Shown one piece after another: positions 62,278-64,000 of a DNA stretch of 64,000 nt. Every line of letters starts with the position of its first letter. Position 1 is the first letter of the stretch. The DNA is from Microbacteriaceae bacterium. GTDB lineage: Bacteria > Actinomycetota > Actinomycetes > Actinomycetales > Microbacteriaceae. The DNA lies in contig RDDZ01000052.1 of NCBI GenBank assembly GCA_003852775.1, positions 1-64,000 on the forward strand, given 5' to 3'. The position numbers were made by a program, and so were the translations under genes. The notes under the pieces are model-generated. The model made no database searches, was not told the origin of the DNA, and saw nothing but the letters and a program-made list of their open reading frames with translations.

Positions 62278-64000
62278 CCGGGCGCCGCTCCCCCTGGCGG
62301 GTGGCGCGCCGCGCGGGCTACGAGTTCCTGCACCGTGTGGTGCTCGCGCCCGTGCACGAGGGGCGGCTGCGCGACGTGGACTGGCCGCTCGGACTGCGGC
62401 CGCTCGTCGTCGTCGGCATCGTGGGCTACGTCGCGGCGGGCCTGCTCGTGCTGCTCTCCGGTCCGCTGCGCGAGTGGATCCCGCTCAGCGCCCAGTCGGG
62501 CACCGTCCTGCTCACCCTGCCGCGCGCGCTCGTGTGGCTCGTGCTCGCGCTCACGGCCCTCTCCACGACGCTCGCCGCGACCGGCGCGCTGCACATGCGG
62601 CCGTGGGTGCGCTGGGTGATGACGGTGTTCGTCATCTCGATCATGCTGTTCATGTCGGTGCCCGACCAGGAGGACATCCCGCTCTCGCGCATCGTCACGA
62701 TCATCGGCTGCGTCGGGCTCATCGTGTTCGTCGCCGTGCGCGGCGGCCGCGGGTACCGCTGGTGGGACTTCGTCGTGATCGCGGCTCTCGTGTGGGGGCC
62801 GCTCATCGTGACGGCTGCGGTGCTCACCTCGGTGAACCGGGTCGCCGGGTACGACTTCCTGCCCCTCATGCTGAGCCTCACGCTCTCGACGCTCGGGCAG
62901 CTCGCGATGCCGGCCGCCCTCGCGTCGGGCGCGGCGGTCGCGAGCGTCACCGTGTCGTCGGCGCTGTGGGCCGCGAAGATCGTCCGCGGCGTCATCGGAC
63001 CCGTCGCGGTGTTCGTCGTCCTGGGGCTCGTCGCGGTGTGGCGCGTCGTCGACGTGTCGCTCGTCGCGGGCGATCTCGTCGCCGACGGCGATAGCCTCCG
63101 CTCGCTCGGCACCGCTGCGCTGCTCATCGCGCTCATCGCGGGGGCGTGGGCGGCGCTCGCGCGCATCCGCCCGGGGCGGGGCGAGCCGGCCGCGCAGGTG
63201 ATGGCGGACCGCATCGACGGCCTCGCGCTCGTGGTCGCGGCCTTCACGACGACGACGGTCGTCGCGACACCCGTGCTCGTGCTGGGTCAGGTGGCGCTCG
63301 GATACGGCGCCCCGGGGGAGGTCGCCGGGCTCCTCATCGCGGCGTCGGGCTGGATCACCTCGACCGTCGCGGTGTTCGCGGTGCGTCTCGTCGGCGCCGT
63401 CGTGGTGCTCGCGCTCGCCGTCGTGCAGGCGCGCCGGGGCCGCCGCACGACTCCCGAGCTCATGGCCGCGGTGGGGGTCGCGGGGCTCGTCATCTCCGCG
63501 TCGGTGCTCGTCGACGTGCCGCTCGTGTGGGATCAGGACGCCCTCGCGATCGTGGGCGCGGTGCTTGCGCTGGGGCTGCTCGTCGCCGCCATCGTGAGCC
63601 GGCGCCTGACGCCCGCCCGGGCGACGTCGGTGCTCATCGCGCTGCTCATGTCGGCGCTGTTCGCCTACCGCGAGTTCGTGACCGACCCGATCGCGTACCT
63701 GCTCGGCTTCGCGGGCGGTGCCGTCGTGCTGTTCGGTTTCGTGTGGTCGTTCCTCACGGGCTACAAGGCCGCCAACGACGACTCGCCCGGCTACCCGCGG
63801 CCGTCGCGGGTGCAGCTCGTGCTCGCGAACGCCGTGTTCGGCATCACGGTGCTCGCGTTCCTCGCGCTCGCGCGCGACCCGGAGGCCACGGTGTCGCTCG
63901 GAGAGGTCGCCGAGTACGGAGGTCAGGCCTACGGTGACCCCCTCGTGGCGGCGGGCCTGCTGCTCGCCCTCTGGGTGGCGTTGCGCGGCCGAGAGCTCGA
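62274..64000 (+). CDS. polytopic membrane protein of unknown function (partial)
   Basis: The frame is open from ATG 62274 to the end of the window, at least 575 residues. It has about sixteen hydrophobic helices with few charged residues between; the first is LVVVGIVGYVAAGLLVLLSG. The start is coupled to the beta-propeller stop (ATGA). No transporter or enzyme motif is recognisable. Shadows in other frames at 62335 and 62474 are not coding. Confidence 0.75.
   Translation, partial: MTGRRSPWRVARRAGYEFLHRVVLAPVHEGRLRDVDWPLGLRPLVVVGIVGYVAAGLLVLLSGPLREWIPLSAQSGTVLLTLPRALVWLVLALTALSTTLAATGALHMRPWVRWVMTVFVISIMLFMSVPDQEDIPLSRIVTIIGCVGLIVFVAVRGGRGYRWWDFVVIAALVWGPLIVTAAVLTSVNRVAGYDFLPLMLSLTLSTLGQLAMPAALASGAAVASVTVSSALWAAKIVRGVIGPVAVFVVLGLVAVWRVVDVSLVAGDLVADGDSLRSLGTAALLIALIAGAWAALARIRPGRGEPAAQVMADRIDGLALVVAAFTTTTVVATPVLVLGQVALGYGAPGEVAGLLIAASGWITSTVAVFAVRLVGAVVVLALAVVQARRGRRTTPELMAAVGVAGLVISASVLVDVPLVWDQDALAIVGAVLALGLLVAAIVSRRLTPARATSVLIALLMSALFAYREFVTDPIAYLLGFAGGAVVLFGFVWSFLTGYKAANDDSPGYPRPSRVQLVLANAVFGITVLAFLALARDPEATVSLGEVAEYGGQAYGDPLVAAGLLLALWVALRGREL

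Overview
The window is high-GC DNA (third codon positions almost all G or C) with actinobacterial gene content: a folE-folP-folB-folK-DUF3180-PH-PH-DUF2520-panC-lysS block, ClpC, a DUF3180 protein, a tRNA Glu-Asp-Phe cluster and many GTG starts. I read it as a chromosome segment of a Microbacteriaceae-like member of the Micrococcales; that placement is inference from gene order and style, not from a search. There is no rRNA, CRISPR array, integrase, transposase or phage gene.

Layout. Bases 1-6,012: the end of a RecQ-type helicase, then a minus-strand PotABCD-type transporter operon ending in a YtcJ-type amidohydrolase. 6,157-13,704: a NfeD/flotillin pair, a PlsC-type acyltransferase, a YpfJ-type zinc peptidase, an acyl-CoA oxidase and a frameshifted FAD/Rieske oxidoreductase. 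13,836-22,975: a self-contained sugar cassette (LacI regulator, ribokinase, ribose pyranase, CUT1 transporter, divergent GH38-like hydrolase, Gfo/Idh/MocA dehydrogenase) with three operators and looser codon use than its neighbours, so probably acquired. 22,992-27,066: two paralogous small proteins around a six-helix membrane protein, a MATE exporter pseudogene with three lesions, and three tRNA genes. 27,372-29,954: two secreted wall hydrolases with the same N-terminal module but different catalytic domains. 30,021-37,088: ppa, tilS, hpt, ftsH, the folate genes and DUF3180. 37,132-44,459: a beta-galactosidase/CUT1/LacI operon placed between DUF3180 and the PH-domain genes. 44,484-49,629: two PH-domain membrane proteins, DUF2520 protein, panC, lysS. 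49,697-54,547: tiny membrane proteins, pirin, a hypothetical, a CPA1 antiporter and an HTH/DUF2975-type pair. 54,806-64,000: clpC, a DUF2207-like soluble protein, an LLM-type oxidoreductase, a GNAT, an anchored exported protein, a beta-propeller protein and the start of a very hydrophobic membrane protein that runs off the end.

How it fits together. Three ABC importers feed catabolism; the two sugar operons lack an ATPase gene and must borrow one. Genes are tightly packed, with 1-17 base overlaps inside operons. At least fourteen genes show a TANNNT hexamer exactly 6 or 7 bases before the start codon, the arrangement expected of leaderless transcripts. The most unusual items are the GH38-like/ribose cassette with altered catalytic motifs, two long perfect or near-perfect inverted repeats (22-24 base arms, both with 18-base loops) at gene borders, and the paired wall hydrolases.
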